Source: CAYFPX01 sp964519895 (GTDB taxonomy: Bacteria; Myxococcota_A; UBA796; CAJQPC01). From it: a stretch of 64,000 bases of DNA. The DNA lies in contig CAZFLE010000019.1 of assembly GCA_964519895.1 (NCBI GenBank), positions 1 through 64,000 of the forward strand. Direction: 5' to 3'. Below the pieces are notes generated by a model that was given only the letters and a program-made list of their open reading frames with translations, did no database searches and was not told the DNA's origin. This document shows, one piece after another, positions 16,828 to 24,200 of the stretch (positions are counted from its first letter, which is position 1; each line of letters starts with the position of its first letter). A program made the translations under genes and the position numbers.

Positions 16828-16991
16828 CTAGTCCCCTGTCGCAGAAGTTCGCGAGGTACTCGCGAAGCATTCGTCGCGCCTGGTGGATTCCAGACGCGGC
16901 CGGTGTGGCCGAGTCACATCAACGCGGCTGGGAGCCGCCAGGCGCGACGAGGGCGAGCGAGTGTCCGTGAACTTCTGCGACATGGGACTAG
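16828..16991. repeat. Structured inverted-repeat element, copy A (between fliH and fliI)
   Basis: A 164-bp element with ~55-base imperfect arms: the left begins CTAGTCCCCTGTCGCAGAAG and the right end reads as its reverse complement with few changes. The arms end in a perfect 12-bp stem, CGTCGCGCCTGG (16872-16883) with CCAGGCGCGACG. The apex holds two small hairpins, CGGCC-ggtgt-GGCCG and CGGCT-ggg-AGCCG. It is about 94% identical to copy B. Read on the minus strand it starts with the TAG stop of fliH and ends two bases before the fliI ATG, so it supplies the stop of one gene and the ribosome-binding sequence of the next. No protein is encoded. Confidence 0.9.
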
Positions 16992-17722
16992 CTCCGCTGC
17001 TGCTCGAGCCAGTCGCTGACCGCGACCTGCAGGGCTTCGAAGGCACAGTCCAGCGACGCCTCGACCTGGCCCAGGTCGGTCTGGACCACCACGCCCTGCC
17101 GCAGCTCCGGATCCGGGACCCAGGTGATCGGGCGGCGGGAGTCCACGTGGTGCTCCAGGATGGGCAGGTCTTCGGGCCGAACCCGCACCCGCACGCCATC
17201 GTCGCCGGGCAGCGCCGCCATGGCCTGGTGGACCAGGTGCTGGAGCGCCCGGGGGTGCACGGCCAGGGTCTCGCCCGCCACCCGGCGGGACAGGGCCAGG
17301 ACCAGGGTCGCCACGTCCTCGGCGGCGTCGGCGATGATCTCCTGGCGCAGCCACTGCCGCTCGGCCACCCGCTGCTCGAGCTCCTCGACCAGGGCCTTCA
17401 GCTGCTCGGTCTGCTCGCCGAGCTCGTCGGCCAGGTCCTCCCGGGTCTCGGTCTCGGTCTCGTCCCGTGCGGCTTGCAGGGCGGCCTGGTGATCCTCGAC
17501 CCGGATCCAGCCGTCTTCGGCGGGGTCATAGGCTGGGGGCTCGAGCGCTGGCTCCTCGGCGGCGGCTTCAGGCCCGGCGTCCCTTGGGTCCTGCTCGGGC
17601 GGCGGCAGGGGGGCAGGCTCCCCGACCGCCTCGAAGCCCTGGGGGCTTGTTGGGTCTTCCCCGTAGTGGGTGGGTGCAAAGGCCTCGGCCGGCGCACCCC
17701 ACAGAGGGTCGAAGGATGCCAC
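16988..17722 (-). CDS. fliH: Flagellar assembly protein FliH
   Basis: FliH is the peripheral stator that binds FliI and tethers it to the export gate and C-ring. The 244 residues show the expected layout: an acidic Pro-rich N-terminus, a long charged coiled coil (~75-135, Glu/Gln/Asp/Ala-rich), and a C-terminal domain with L-V-L-A-L-S-R-R-V-A-G-E-T and D-P-E-L-R-Q-G-V-V-V-Q-T-D-L-G, the hallmark FliH/V-ATPase-E-like region. The GTG at 17722 is chosen for its strong upstream GGGGGAGG. An in-frame ATG at 17776 lies inside the upstream repeat element and would add 18 repeat-encoded residues. The stop codon TAG is part of repeat copy A. Confidence 0.92.
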   Translation of the reverse strand: MASFDPLWGAPAEAFAPTHYGEDPTSPQGFEAVGEPAPLPPPEQDPRDAGPEAAAEEPALEPPAYDPAEDGWIRVEDHQAALQAARDETETETREDLADELGEQTEQLKALVEELEQRVAERQWLRQEIIADAAEDVATLVLALSRRVAGETLAVHPRALQHLVHQAMAALPGDDGVRVRVRPEDLPILEHHVDSRRPITWVPDPELRQGVVVQTDLGQVEASLDCAFEALQVAVSDWLEQQRS

Positions 17723-17733
17723 CTCGCCTCCCC

Positions 17734-17897
17734 CTAGTCCCTTGTCGCAGAAAGTCGCGAGGCACTCGCGAAGCAATCGCCGCGCCTGGTGGATTCCAGA
17801 CGCGGCCGGTGTGGCCGAGTCACATCAACGCGGCTGGGAGCCGCCAGGCGTGGCGAGGGCGAGCGAGTGTCCGTGAACTTCTGCGACATGGGACTAG
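17734..17897. repeat. Structured inverted-repeat element, copy B (between fliG and fliH)
   Basis: A second 164-bp copy with the same boundaries. Compared with copy A there are roughly nine substitutions, mostly in the arms; the apical ~50 bases are identical. In the inner stem, T-A of copy A becomes C-G (CGCCGCGCCTGG on the left, CCAGGCGTGGCG on the right, with one G-U), so pairing is kept. Its minus-strand left end supplies the TAG stop of fliG. The downstream fliH Shine-Dalgarno lies just outside the element, unlike at copy A. Confidence 0.9.
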
Positions 17898-18919
17898 ACC
17901 AGGTCGTCGCCGCCACCGAGCGGCAGGAAGATGACCTGCTCGTCGGCCAGGCGCAGGGCGACCTCGACGATGTTCTCCTGGGCGCGGGTGACCATCGATC
18001 GCGGGGTCGGACCCATGATCTCCAGCTCGTCCCGGATGTCCGCCGCAGCGCGGCTGGACATGTTGCGCAGGAACATGTCCTGCATGGCCGGCGTCGCACC
18101 CTTGAGGGCCAGCAGCAGATCCGCCCGCTCGACCTCCTTGAGGATGGACTGGATGCCCCGGTCGTCCAGACCCGACAGGTCGGCAAAGACCACCATGCGG
18201 CGACGCAGGGTCTCCGACAGCTTCTTGTCGAGCTTGGCCAGGCGGGCCAGCAGGGGGTCCGTCGACGGCCGGCCCAGCCGACCCAGGATTTGGGCGGTCT
18301 TGTCCACGCCGGGCACGACCCACCGGTCCGCGCCGTGGTCCGCCAGGGCGCTGGTGAGCGCCTGCTCCACGTCGTCGACCAGCTCGCCCGGAATCTCCTT
18401 GACCCGGGACATGCGCAGAGCCAGGTCGTACTGCTCCTGCTCGTCCATGAGCCCCATGACCCGCGCGGCGTTGTCGGCCCCCATCAGGAGCAGCGACACG
18501 GCCTGGGTCTGCGGGTGCTCATCCAAGAGCAGCGCCGCGACCGCCTCGGCCGGCTTGGTGGCCACATAGTCGGCGAACTCGTTGGACAGCTCCCGGCGCA
18601 GGCTGCCGGCGACCCGGGACGCCTTGGCACCGGACATCAGACCGGGCAGCACGTCCAGGGCGAACTCCTTGCCCGTGCGGGGCAACAGAGAGATCTCGTG
18701 CAGGTCCTTGACGAAGTCACCGACGACCTTTTCGATCACGCTGGGGTCCACCCGGTCCACTTCGGCCATCGCCATGCCGATCGAGCGGACCTCGTCCGTC
18801 GACAGCCGCTCGAGCAGGCTCCGTGCGACCTTGCGGTCCAGGTACATCACCAGGATGGCGCTGCGCTGGATGCCTGAGAGCTCGGGCATCGCGGCAAAGG
18901 CGGTGGCGGCTGCGGCCAT
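17894..18919 (-). CDS. fliG: Flagellar motor switch protein FliG
   Basis: FliG links the MS ring to the C ring and carries the torque-generating charges. The 341 residues contain an FliG-N region (SGIQRSAILVMYLD), the middle-domain E-H-P-Q-T-Q-A motif near residue 155, and a C-terminal domain with F-x-D-L-S-G-L-D-D-R-G-I-Q and the charged torque helix (AAADIRDELEIMGPTPRSMVTRAQENIVEVALRLA). It is slightly longer at the N-terminus than usual because of an Ala-rich leader. It lies 24 bases downstream of fliF. Its TAG stop is the first codon of repeat copy B. Confidence 0.97.
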   Translation of the reverse strand: MAAAATAFAAMPELSGIQRSAILVMYLDRKVARSLLERLSTDEVRSIGMAMAEVDRVDPSVIEKVVGDFVKDLHEISLLPRTGKEFALDVLPGLMSGAKASRVAGSLRRELSNEFADYVATKPAEAVAALLLDEHPQTQAVSLLLMGADNAARVMGLMDEQEQYDLALRMSRVKEIPGELVDDVEQALTSALADHGADRWVVPGVDKTAQILGRLGRPSTDPLLARLAKLDKKLSETLRRRMVVFADLSGLDDRGIQSILKEVERADLLLALKGATPAMQDMFLRNMSSRAAADIRDELEIMGPTPRSMVTRAQENIVEVALRLADEQVIFLPLGGGDDLV

Positions 18920-18943
18920 GGGGAACTCCTGGGAGGGGGCGAA

Positions 18944-20554
18944 TCAGGTGTTTCGAGACCAGAGGCGGATGACCTGGGCGGCCGCTTCGTCCTCGCGCTC
19001 GACCAGGCGATTGAGGTCGTCGGCGTCGACGGCCTCGTAGTTCTCGACCAGATCGCGCAGGCGGGCGGCCAGGTCGTCGTCGGGATCGGCGCTCGCGGCC
19101 TCTTCGGCGGCCTCTTCGGCTTCGCGTTCGACGTCCTCGGGGGTCTTGACTTCGGCGACCCGCGCCACCAGGGGCTTGAGCACGGTCGTGAACAGCAGGA
19201 TCAGGGCGAGGGCTGCGACGGCGTAGCGGGCGTAGGGGGTGGCCTCGGACAGCGAGAAGCCCGACGGGGCTGCCTCGAGCTGCAGGGGCGAGAAGGGCGT
19301 GATGGTGACGTGGAGCACATCGCCGCGCTCGTCGTCGAAGAACACGGCGGCGCGGATGCTCTCCTCGACCGCCTTGGACTGCTCGGCCAGCCACGCCGGA
19401 TCGACCTCGGCGGCTTCGCCCTCCGCGGCCTCTTCCCCGGCCTCGGCTGACTCGGGTGCACCCAGGATCTCGACCAGGCGGGCCTGATCCACCTGGACCG
19501 ACACCGCCTGACGCTTCACGGCCCCCGGGGCCTCGGTGATCGTCTTGGTGGTCTGGGAGACGTCGTAGTTGACCTTCTCGTTGAGCCGCTCGCTCGAGCC
19601 GGCGTTGTTCTTCTGCTCGGCGCCACCCTCGGCATAGGCCTCGGTCCCAGGCACGCCACCGGTGCGGGTCTGGCTGGTCTTCTCCTCGGTCATCTGCGAC
19701 GAGATGGTGACCGCGGAGTCCGGGTCCACTTCGCGGATCTGGACCGTCGAGGCCTCGCTGGTGAGCTCGACGAGGGCCGTGACGGTGAAGTCCATGCTCG
19801 AGCCCAGCCGACGGACCAGGTGATCGTGCACCTTGCCCTCCAGGTCGGACTCCAGGGCCCGCTTGCGGGACATCAGGGCCGAGTCCAAGCCGCCCCCGGC
19901 GCCGCCGCGCTGGCCCTCGAACAACAGCGCACCGGAGTCGTCGACGATGGAGATCTGCTCGGCGTCCAGGCCGTCCACCGAGTTCCGCAGCAGCGCGACC
20001 ACGCCGCGGACCTGTTCATTGCCGAACGTGACGCCGCCTTCGAGCTCCAGCACCACCGCCGCGCGGGCCGGGGTCTCCTCGGCGAAGAAGCTGGAGTCGT
20101 CGGCCAGGACCAGCTCGACCCGAGCGCGGTTGACCCCCCGCAGGGCGGCGATGTTCTGGGCCACCCGTTGCTGGAGCAGGAACTTGTAGCGCTGCTCCTG
20201 GTCCCGAGGGGTCATGAAGCCCTGGGCCTCGGGCATCTCCTCGGCAGCCGGCGCAGTCGCGGCATCCTGGGCCAGGCGGAAGGCGCGGCCCTGGAATTGC
20301 TCGGGGACCTCGAGGCCCGTGCCACCGCCGGTGACCCGGTACGGGATCGTGAGCTCCTCGAGCTGGGCGGCGGTCGCCTGGACCCGGTCCCGGCGGGCGT
20401 TGTCCAGCACGGTGACGTACACGTCGGCCGTGGCGAACCAGGCCACCAGCATCATGGCGACCAGCGACAACGAGACCGCACCGTAGAGCACCTTGCGCCG
20501 CACGGGATCGAGGGCCTCGTGAAACGTCTTCAGCTGCTCGAGGAATCGGTCCAA
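18944..20554 (-). CDS. fliF: Flagellar MS-ring protein FliF
   Basis: FliF forms the inner-membrane MS ring on which the flagellum is assembled. The 536 residues include a first membrane segment near 24-44 (YGAVSLSLVAMMLVAWFA), the ring-building motifs (I-P-Y-R-V-T-G-G-G-T-G-L-E-V, an R-V-x-L-V-L-A-D-D-S-S-F region, V-x-G-V-V-A-L-L-R-N-S-V-D-G-L), an acidic periplasmic insert, and a second membrane segment near 430-450 before an acidic C-terminal FliG-binding tail. An upstream GGAGG supports the ATG at 20554. A sigma-28-like promoter lies at 20587-20613 and a terminator lies behind fliE, so fliF heads its own unit (fliF-fliG-fliH-fliI). Confidence 0.97.
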   Translation of the reverse strand: MDRFLEQLKTFHEALDPVRRKVLYGAVSLSLVAMMLVAWFATADVYVTVLDNARRDRVQATAAQLEELTIPYRVTGGGTGLEVPEQFQGRAFRLAQDAATAPAAEEMPEAQGFMTPRDQEQRYKFLLQQRVAQNIAALRGVNRARVELVLADDSSFFAEETPARAAVVLELEGGVTFGNEQVRGVVALLRNSVDGLDAEQISIVDDSGALLFEGQRGGAGGGLDSALMSRKRALESDLEGKVHDHLVRRLGSSMDFTVTALVELTSEASTVQIREVDPDSAVTISSQMTEEKTSQTRTGGVPGTEAYAEGGAEQKNNAGSSERLNEKVNYDVSQTTKTITEAPGAVKRQAVSVQVDQARLVEILGAPESAEAGEEAAEGEAAEVDPAWLAEQSKAVEESIRAAVFFDDERGDVLHVTITPFSPLQLEAAPSGFSLSEATPYARYAVAALALILLFTTVLKPLVARVAEVKTPEDVEREAEEAAEEAASADPDDDLAARLRDLVENYEAVDADDLNRLVEREDEAAAQVIRLWSRNT

Positions 20555-20586
20555 GGAGGTCCTTGATCATCCAGGGGGATGAGCCG

Positions 20587-20613
20587 ATATCGGACGCCCG
20601 ACGGATTTGTTTA
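20587..20613 (-). promoter_or_regulatory. Sigma-28 (FliA)-type promoter of fliF
   Basis: On the minus strand TAAACAAA, 11 bases, TCCGATAT. This matches the enteric FliA pattern TAAAGTTT-N11-GCCGATAA in layout and most positions. The -10 box lies 33 bases before the fliF ATG. Transcription start is not shown. Confidence 0.65.
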
Positions 20614-20645
20614 GCGGCCATCTGTCATTTTCTGCGCCGCCCCAG

Positions 20646-20685
20646 CAAAAACGGGAGCGGCCCCACGGATCAGCTCCGGGGGCCG
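20646..20685 (-). terminator. Intrinsic terminator after fliE
   Basis: On the minus strand CGGCCCC...GGGGCCG with an inner CGGA/TCCG stem, then CTCCCG and a five-U run. It ends the flgB-flgC-fliE unit just ahead of the fliF promoter. Confidence 0.65.
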
Positions 20686-20713
20686 TTCGAGACGCGTCGA
20701 GATCGCGCCCGGA

Positions 20714-21037
20714 TCAGATGCTCATGTTCATGATCTGCTCGTAGGCACTCACGACCTTGTCCCGAACGGACACCATGGTCCTCAGAGCGATCTCCGCCTC
20801 GGTCAGCGCGACCATCGAGCCGTGCAGGCTGGCGTTCTGGCCGCTGCCGAGCTCCTGGAGTGCGGTGTCCGCGACTCGCTGCTGATCGTCGACCGCGTCG
20901 ATCGCACTCTCGAGCTTGCCGGAGAACTGTTCGCCCGCGGGACCCCGGGCCTGGTCCGCCTGGGCGGTCCGCTCCACGCCACCGGTGGGCTTGACGAACT
21001 GTGCGGCGAAACCGCCTCCGATCGCGTCGATGGACAT
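20714..21037 (-). CDS. fliE: Flagellar hook-basal body complex protein FliE
   Basis: FliE is the adaptor between the MS ring and the proximal rod. At 107 residues it is the normal family size. Its C-terminal half carries the conserved S-M-V-A-L-T-E-A-E-I-A-L-R-T-M-V-S-V-R-D-K-V-V-S-A-Y-E-Q-I-M-N-M-S-I signature, and the C-terminus is exact for the family. The ATG follows the flgC stop by two bases, giving the classical flgB-flgC-fliE order. Confidence 0.97.
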   Translation of the reverse strand: MSIDAIGGGFAAQFVKPTGGVERTAQADQARGPAGEQFSGKLESAIDAVDDQQRVADTALQELGSGQNASLHGSMVALTEAEIALRTMVSVRDKVVSAYEQIMNMSI

Positions 21038-21039
21038 GA

Positions 21040-21459
21040 TCAGCGCCCGATGTCCAGGGCCCGCATGGCCATGTCACGGGTGGTGTCCACCGCCCTTGCG
21101 TTCGCCTCGTAGCTTCGCGCGGCCGTCATCATGTCCACCATCTCGCTCAAGATGTCGATGTCCGGGTAGGCCACGTAGCCGTTCTCATCGGCGTCCGGGT
21201 GTCCCGGGTCGTGGACCAGCCGCTCGCCGGTCGACGTCTCCAGACCGGTGACCTCGACCGTGCTGAGCTCGCGGGAGAGCATGTCGCCGAATGGATCGAG
21301 GGACTGGGACTCGAACACGGGCAGCTTGCGCTGGTACGGCCCCCCCTCGTCCGTTCGAGTCGTGCGAGCGTTCGCAAGGTTCGACGCGACGGACTGCAGC
21401 CGGACGCGCTGGGCGCCCATGCCGGATGCGGAGATGTTCAGGGTGTCGAGGATGTTCAT
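21040..21459 (-). CDS. flgC: Flagellar basal-body rod protein FlgC
   Basis: FlgC is one of the proximal rod subunits. The 139-residue length is typical. The N-terminus carries the rod/hook-family motif L-N-I-S-A-S-G-M-G-A-Q-R-V-R-L-Q-S-V-A-S-N-L-A-N-A. The C-terminus has YPDIDILSEMVDMMTAARSYEANARAVDTTRDMAMRAL, the usual FlgC ending. The start is 12 bases after the flgB stop. Confidence 0.97.
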   Translation of the reverse strand: MNILDTLNISASGMGAQRVRLQSVASNLANARTTRTDEGGPYQRKLPVFESQSLDPFGDMLSRELSTVEVTGLETSTGERLVHDPGHPDADENGYVAYPDIDILSEMVDMMTAARSYEANARAVDTTRDMAMRALDIGR

Positions 21460-21471
21460 GGAGACTCCGGA

Positions 21472-21882
21472 CTACACCTTGCCGTCTGACGCGGCGTAGC
21501 GAAGGATGGCCAGTCGCCGGCTGACGCCATTGGCGACGGCGGTGTACATGAGCTGGTTGGCGTTGAGCTTGGAGATCTCGGTCTCCGCGTGCACGGAGTT
21601 GCCGTCCTCGGACCAGGCCGGGGCCTCCTTCTGCTCCACGTCGGGGGTCTGGCCCTCGGCGCCGCTGCTGCCGATGTGTTCGCCGCGGGTGCGACGCAGG
21701 GCCAGGCCCTCGCCAGACGCCATCGCCGAGTCCAGGGCCTCGTCGAAGTCGATCTCCCGGGCGCGGTAGCCAGGGGTGTCGGCATTGGCCAGGTTGCTGA
21801 TCGTCAGCCCGTGCTGCTGACCCCGCAGGTCGAGCACTTTGCCCAGGCCCTGGTGCAGGGCGTCGAACAGGAACGCAGACAT
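21472..21882 (-). CDS. flgB: Flagellar basal-body rod protein FlgB
   Basis: FlgB is the other proximal rod subunit. The 136 residues contain the rod-family motif (L-D-L-R-G-Q-Q-H-G-L-T-I-S-N-L-A-N-A-D-T-P-G-Y-R-A-R-E-I-D-F) and end in K-L-N-A-N-Q-L-M-Y-T-A-V-A-N-G-V-S-R-R-L-A-I-L-R-Y-A, the FlgB C-terminal helix. It is first gene of flgB-flgC-fliE. Upstream are a weak sigma-28-like box and three phased AATTC motifs. Confidence 0.97.
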   Translation of the reverse strand: MSAFLFDALHQGLGKVLDLRGQQHGLTISNLANADTPGYRAREIDFDEALDSAMASGEGLALRRTRGEHIGSSGAEGQTPDVEQKEAPAWSEDGNSVHAETEISKLNANQLMYTAVANGVSRRLAILRYAASDGKV

Positions 21883-21909
21883 CGGGTCTCACCGGTTCGG
21901 TTCGATCCC

Positions 21910-21936
21910 GCTTCGGACACCGGCCTGGCAATTCAA
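21910..21936 (-). promoter_or_regulatory. Weak sigma-28-like promoter of flgB
   Basis: On the minus strand TTGAATTG, 11 bases, TCCGAAGC. The -10-like box shares TCCGA with the stronger sites and the spacing is exact, but the -35 is poor. It overlaps two of three AATTC motifs spaced 10-11 bases apart (starting at 21930, 21940, 21951). Confidence 0.35.
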
Positions 21937-21980
21937 GCCAATTCTCCGAGAATTCTCGTCAGACGGAGGCCTGGAGCCCT

Positions 21981-24200
21981 TCAGCGCACCTTGTAGCGGG
22001 CGAGTTCGGCCTCGAAGGCGGCGTCTTCGTCCGCTTCGCGACCCAGGGCAGCCCACAGATCCTCGTCGCTGCGCAGCGCGTCGTCGGTGAGCCCCTGGTC
22101 CCCGCCGGCCAGCGACGCCAGGTAGGTGGCGTAGCGCTTGTGCAGCAGATCGTCGCTGCGCCCGGCGGCCTCGCGGGCCGAAGCCAGCGCGGCATCGCGT
22201 TCGCCCTGGTCGAGCTGGCAGCGAGCCAGGGCCAGCCAGGCCCGACCGTCGGTCACGGGCAGGGGTTGCTCGCTCAGGGGCAGGGCCACCAGCCCGGTCA
22301 GCGCGGGCACCGCTCGGTCGCAGCGGCCAGTCGACGCGTCCTGGAGGGCCAGGCGGGCACCCGCCTCGTGCTTCACGTCGGCGAACCTGGCCGCCTCGCG
22401 CCAGGACTTGGACGCGTCCTCCACCTTGCCCAGCTCCAACAGCACCTGTCCCTCCAGCAGGAGCATCTCGCCGCGCCAGGGTCCTGCCCCCCGCACGCGA
22501 CGGGTGTAGCTGAGGGTCTCCAGAGACTCGTCGAGCCGGCCGACGCGGGCATAGAGCCGCGCCAGCGTGACCAGGAAGCCGGGCTCGTCCCGGTCCTGGC
22601 GGGTGTGGATGGCAAAAACCTCGCGGGACACGTCGAGCGCTTCCTCGTACAGGCCGAGGGCCTCGTAGGCGCTGGCCACACCCTCCAGCGGGCCGGTGTC
22701 GTCCACGTGAGGCCGCAGGCGCGGGCTGTAGTGCTCCTCGTGGAAGGCCGCGAGCTCGAGCTGGCGCTCCGCCCGGGCCAGCTGGTCCATGCGTCGGGCG
22801 GACAGCGCCCAGAGCCGGGCCGGCACGTCGGAGCGCTCGAGCGAGCTGCCATAGCGGTCCAGCAGGGCCGCCAGGTGGTCGGCGGCACCGTCGAGATCGC
22901 CCAGCATCTCAGAAACCTGGGAGAGCGTGTACAGGGCTTCGGCGCCCTGTGGCCCTTCGGCCCTGGCCGCCCGGTAGAGCTCGGGCAGCCAGGCTGGCCA
23001 CGCGCTGGGTCCCGCCTCGACCATCGCCCGCAGCCGCAAGCGCTCACGCACCAGGGCCCCGAGCTCTCCCCCCTGGGTGACCGAGCCCCAGGCCACGCGG
23101 GCCCCGTCCAGATCGCCTTCGGCGAAGAGACTGTCGCCCAGGCTGAGCCGCGCGATGGCGCTCAGCTCGCCCTCGAGCACTGGCACCACACCGGCCAGCA
23201 GCTTGCGGGCCTCGCCGTGTCTGTGGTCCTGTTGGAACAACTGGGCGGCCAGGAGCAGGCTCTCCGCCCGGGCGGTGCGGGCCGCCAGGGCCCGGGCGAG
23301 CTCGGACGGCGCCGGTCCACCGGTGGCCAGTGCCACCGATCCCAGGCACTCCAGCACATGCACGGAGCGGGCTCCGACCGACGCGGCCTCGGTGCAGCGG
23401 GACCGCGCCAGATCCGTCTGGCCCGCAGCCAGCGCGGCTCGGGACTGAGCCAGCCGCCCGTGGATCGGCGGGAAGTGGCCCTCGAATTCGTCCAGCCGAC
23501 CCAGGTAGTGGCTCGCCTCGCGGTACAGCCCGGCGTCCAGGTGGGCGTGGCCCAGCTGGTACAGGGCCATCGCCTGGTGGCGGGGCACCTTGGAGCCGGT
23601 GAGCACGTGTCGGTAGCGATCGATGGCCCTCATCGGATCGCCTTCGGGGGGCGCCAGCAGCTCGGCCTCGGCCGTGCGCCCCTTGGGGGGCTGCCAGACC
23701 GGGTAGGACGGCGTGAAGGTGGTGGCATCGAGCCGCGCCTGGGCCACGTCGCCGTCCAGGGGATGCAGGCTGGTGAGGCCCCGCTCTCCGGGCTGTCGCG
23801 CCACGTCGCCGGCGATGAGCAGGCGCACGGGCACGGTCTGTGGCGGCGGGGGCACCGTGCGGCCATCGGGCACCAGCCGCAGCTCCCACCGAGGCGGCAC
23901 CGCGGTCACCTGTACGCCCAGATCCTCCCGGGCCAGATCGAAGACCATGAACCACGTTCCCCCGCCCACGGACCACGCATCCATGTCGAGGACCCAGGGG
24001 GTGCGCTTGCCCTCGAGTTGCTGATCGAGTGGTGCCTGGTTCTCGTGCACGACGAGCTCGACGCGGGTCGGGTCGACCTGGGGAAGGACCCGGACGAGGG
24101 CCTCGGGACTCGGCCGGAACAGCACCACGCCGTCCTCGGCTTCCTGGGCCTGCCCGACCCCGAAGAGCAGCTGGGCAGCGAGGGCGAGGCGGGGCGTCAT
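21981..24200 (-). CDS. Secreted TPR-repeat protein
   Basis: The 739-residue protein has a signal peptide (LALAAQLLFGVGQA) and an N-terminal beta-rich segment with two Pro-rich turns. From about residue 190 a long array of helical tetratricopeptide-like repeats follows (A-L-Y-Q-L-G-H-A-H-L-D-A-G-L-Y-R-E-A, L-A-L-A-R-C-Q-L-D-Q-G-E-R-D-A-A-L-A and others). TPR arrays are protein-protein scaffolds. Its ATG overlaps the TGA of the outer-membrane protein gene (ATGA), and it lies within the fliD-to-flgB stretch, so a role in flagellar or envelope assembly is possible. No specific flagellar homologue is recognised. Confidence 0.8.
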   Translation of the reverse strand: MTPRLALAAQLLFGVGQAQEAEDGVVLFRPSPEALVRVLPQVDPTRVELVVHENQAPLDQQLEGKRTPWVLDMDAWSVGGGTWFMVFDLAREDLGVQVTAVPPRWELRLVPDGRTVPPPPQTVPVRLLIAGDVARQPGERGLTSLHPLDGDVAQARLDATTFTPSYPVWQPPKGRTAEAELLAPPEGDPMRAIDRYRHVLTGSKVPRHQAMALYQLGHAHLDAGLYREASHYLGRLDEFEGHFPPIHGRLAQSRAALAAGQTDLARSRCTEAASVGARSVHVLECLGSVALATGGPAPSELARALAARTARAESLLLAAQLFQQDHRHGEARKLLAGVVPVLEGELSAIARLSLGDSLFAEGDLDGARVAWGSVTQGGELGALVRERLRLRAMVEAGPSAWPAWLPELYRAARAEGPQGAEALYTLSQVSEMLGDLDGAADHLAALLDRYGSSLERSDVPARLWALSARRMDQLARAERQLELAAFHEEHYSPRLRPHVDDTGPLEGVASAYEALGLYEEALDVSREVFAIHTRQDRDEPGFLVTLARLYARVGRLDESLETLSYTRRVRGAGPWRGEMLLLEGQVLLELGKVEDASKSWREAARFADVKHEAGARLALQDASTGRCDRAVPALTGLVALPLSEQPLPVTDGRAWLALARCQLDQGERDAALASAREAAGRSDDLLHKRYATYLASLAGGDQGLTDDALRSDEDLWAALGREADEDAAFEAELARYKVR

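Noticed and set aside
16826..16870. N-terminal extension of FliI through the repeat element
   Set aside because: The 15 extra residues are translated repeat sequence, also found before FliH, and the family start is MSLP. The same reasoning excludes the extension of FliH to 17776.
16886..16930. Apical hairpins of the repeat element as a tRNA-like structure
   Set aside because: No acceptor stem, anticodon loop or T-loop GTTCGA is present. The cloverleaf impression comes only from two small hairpins.
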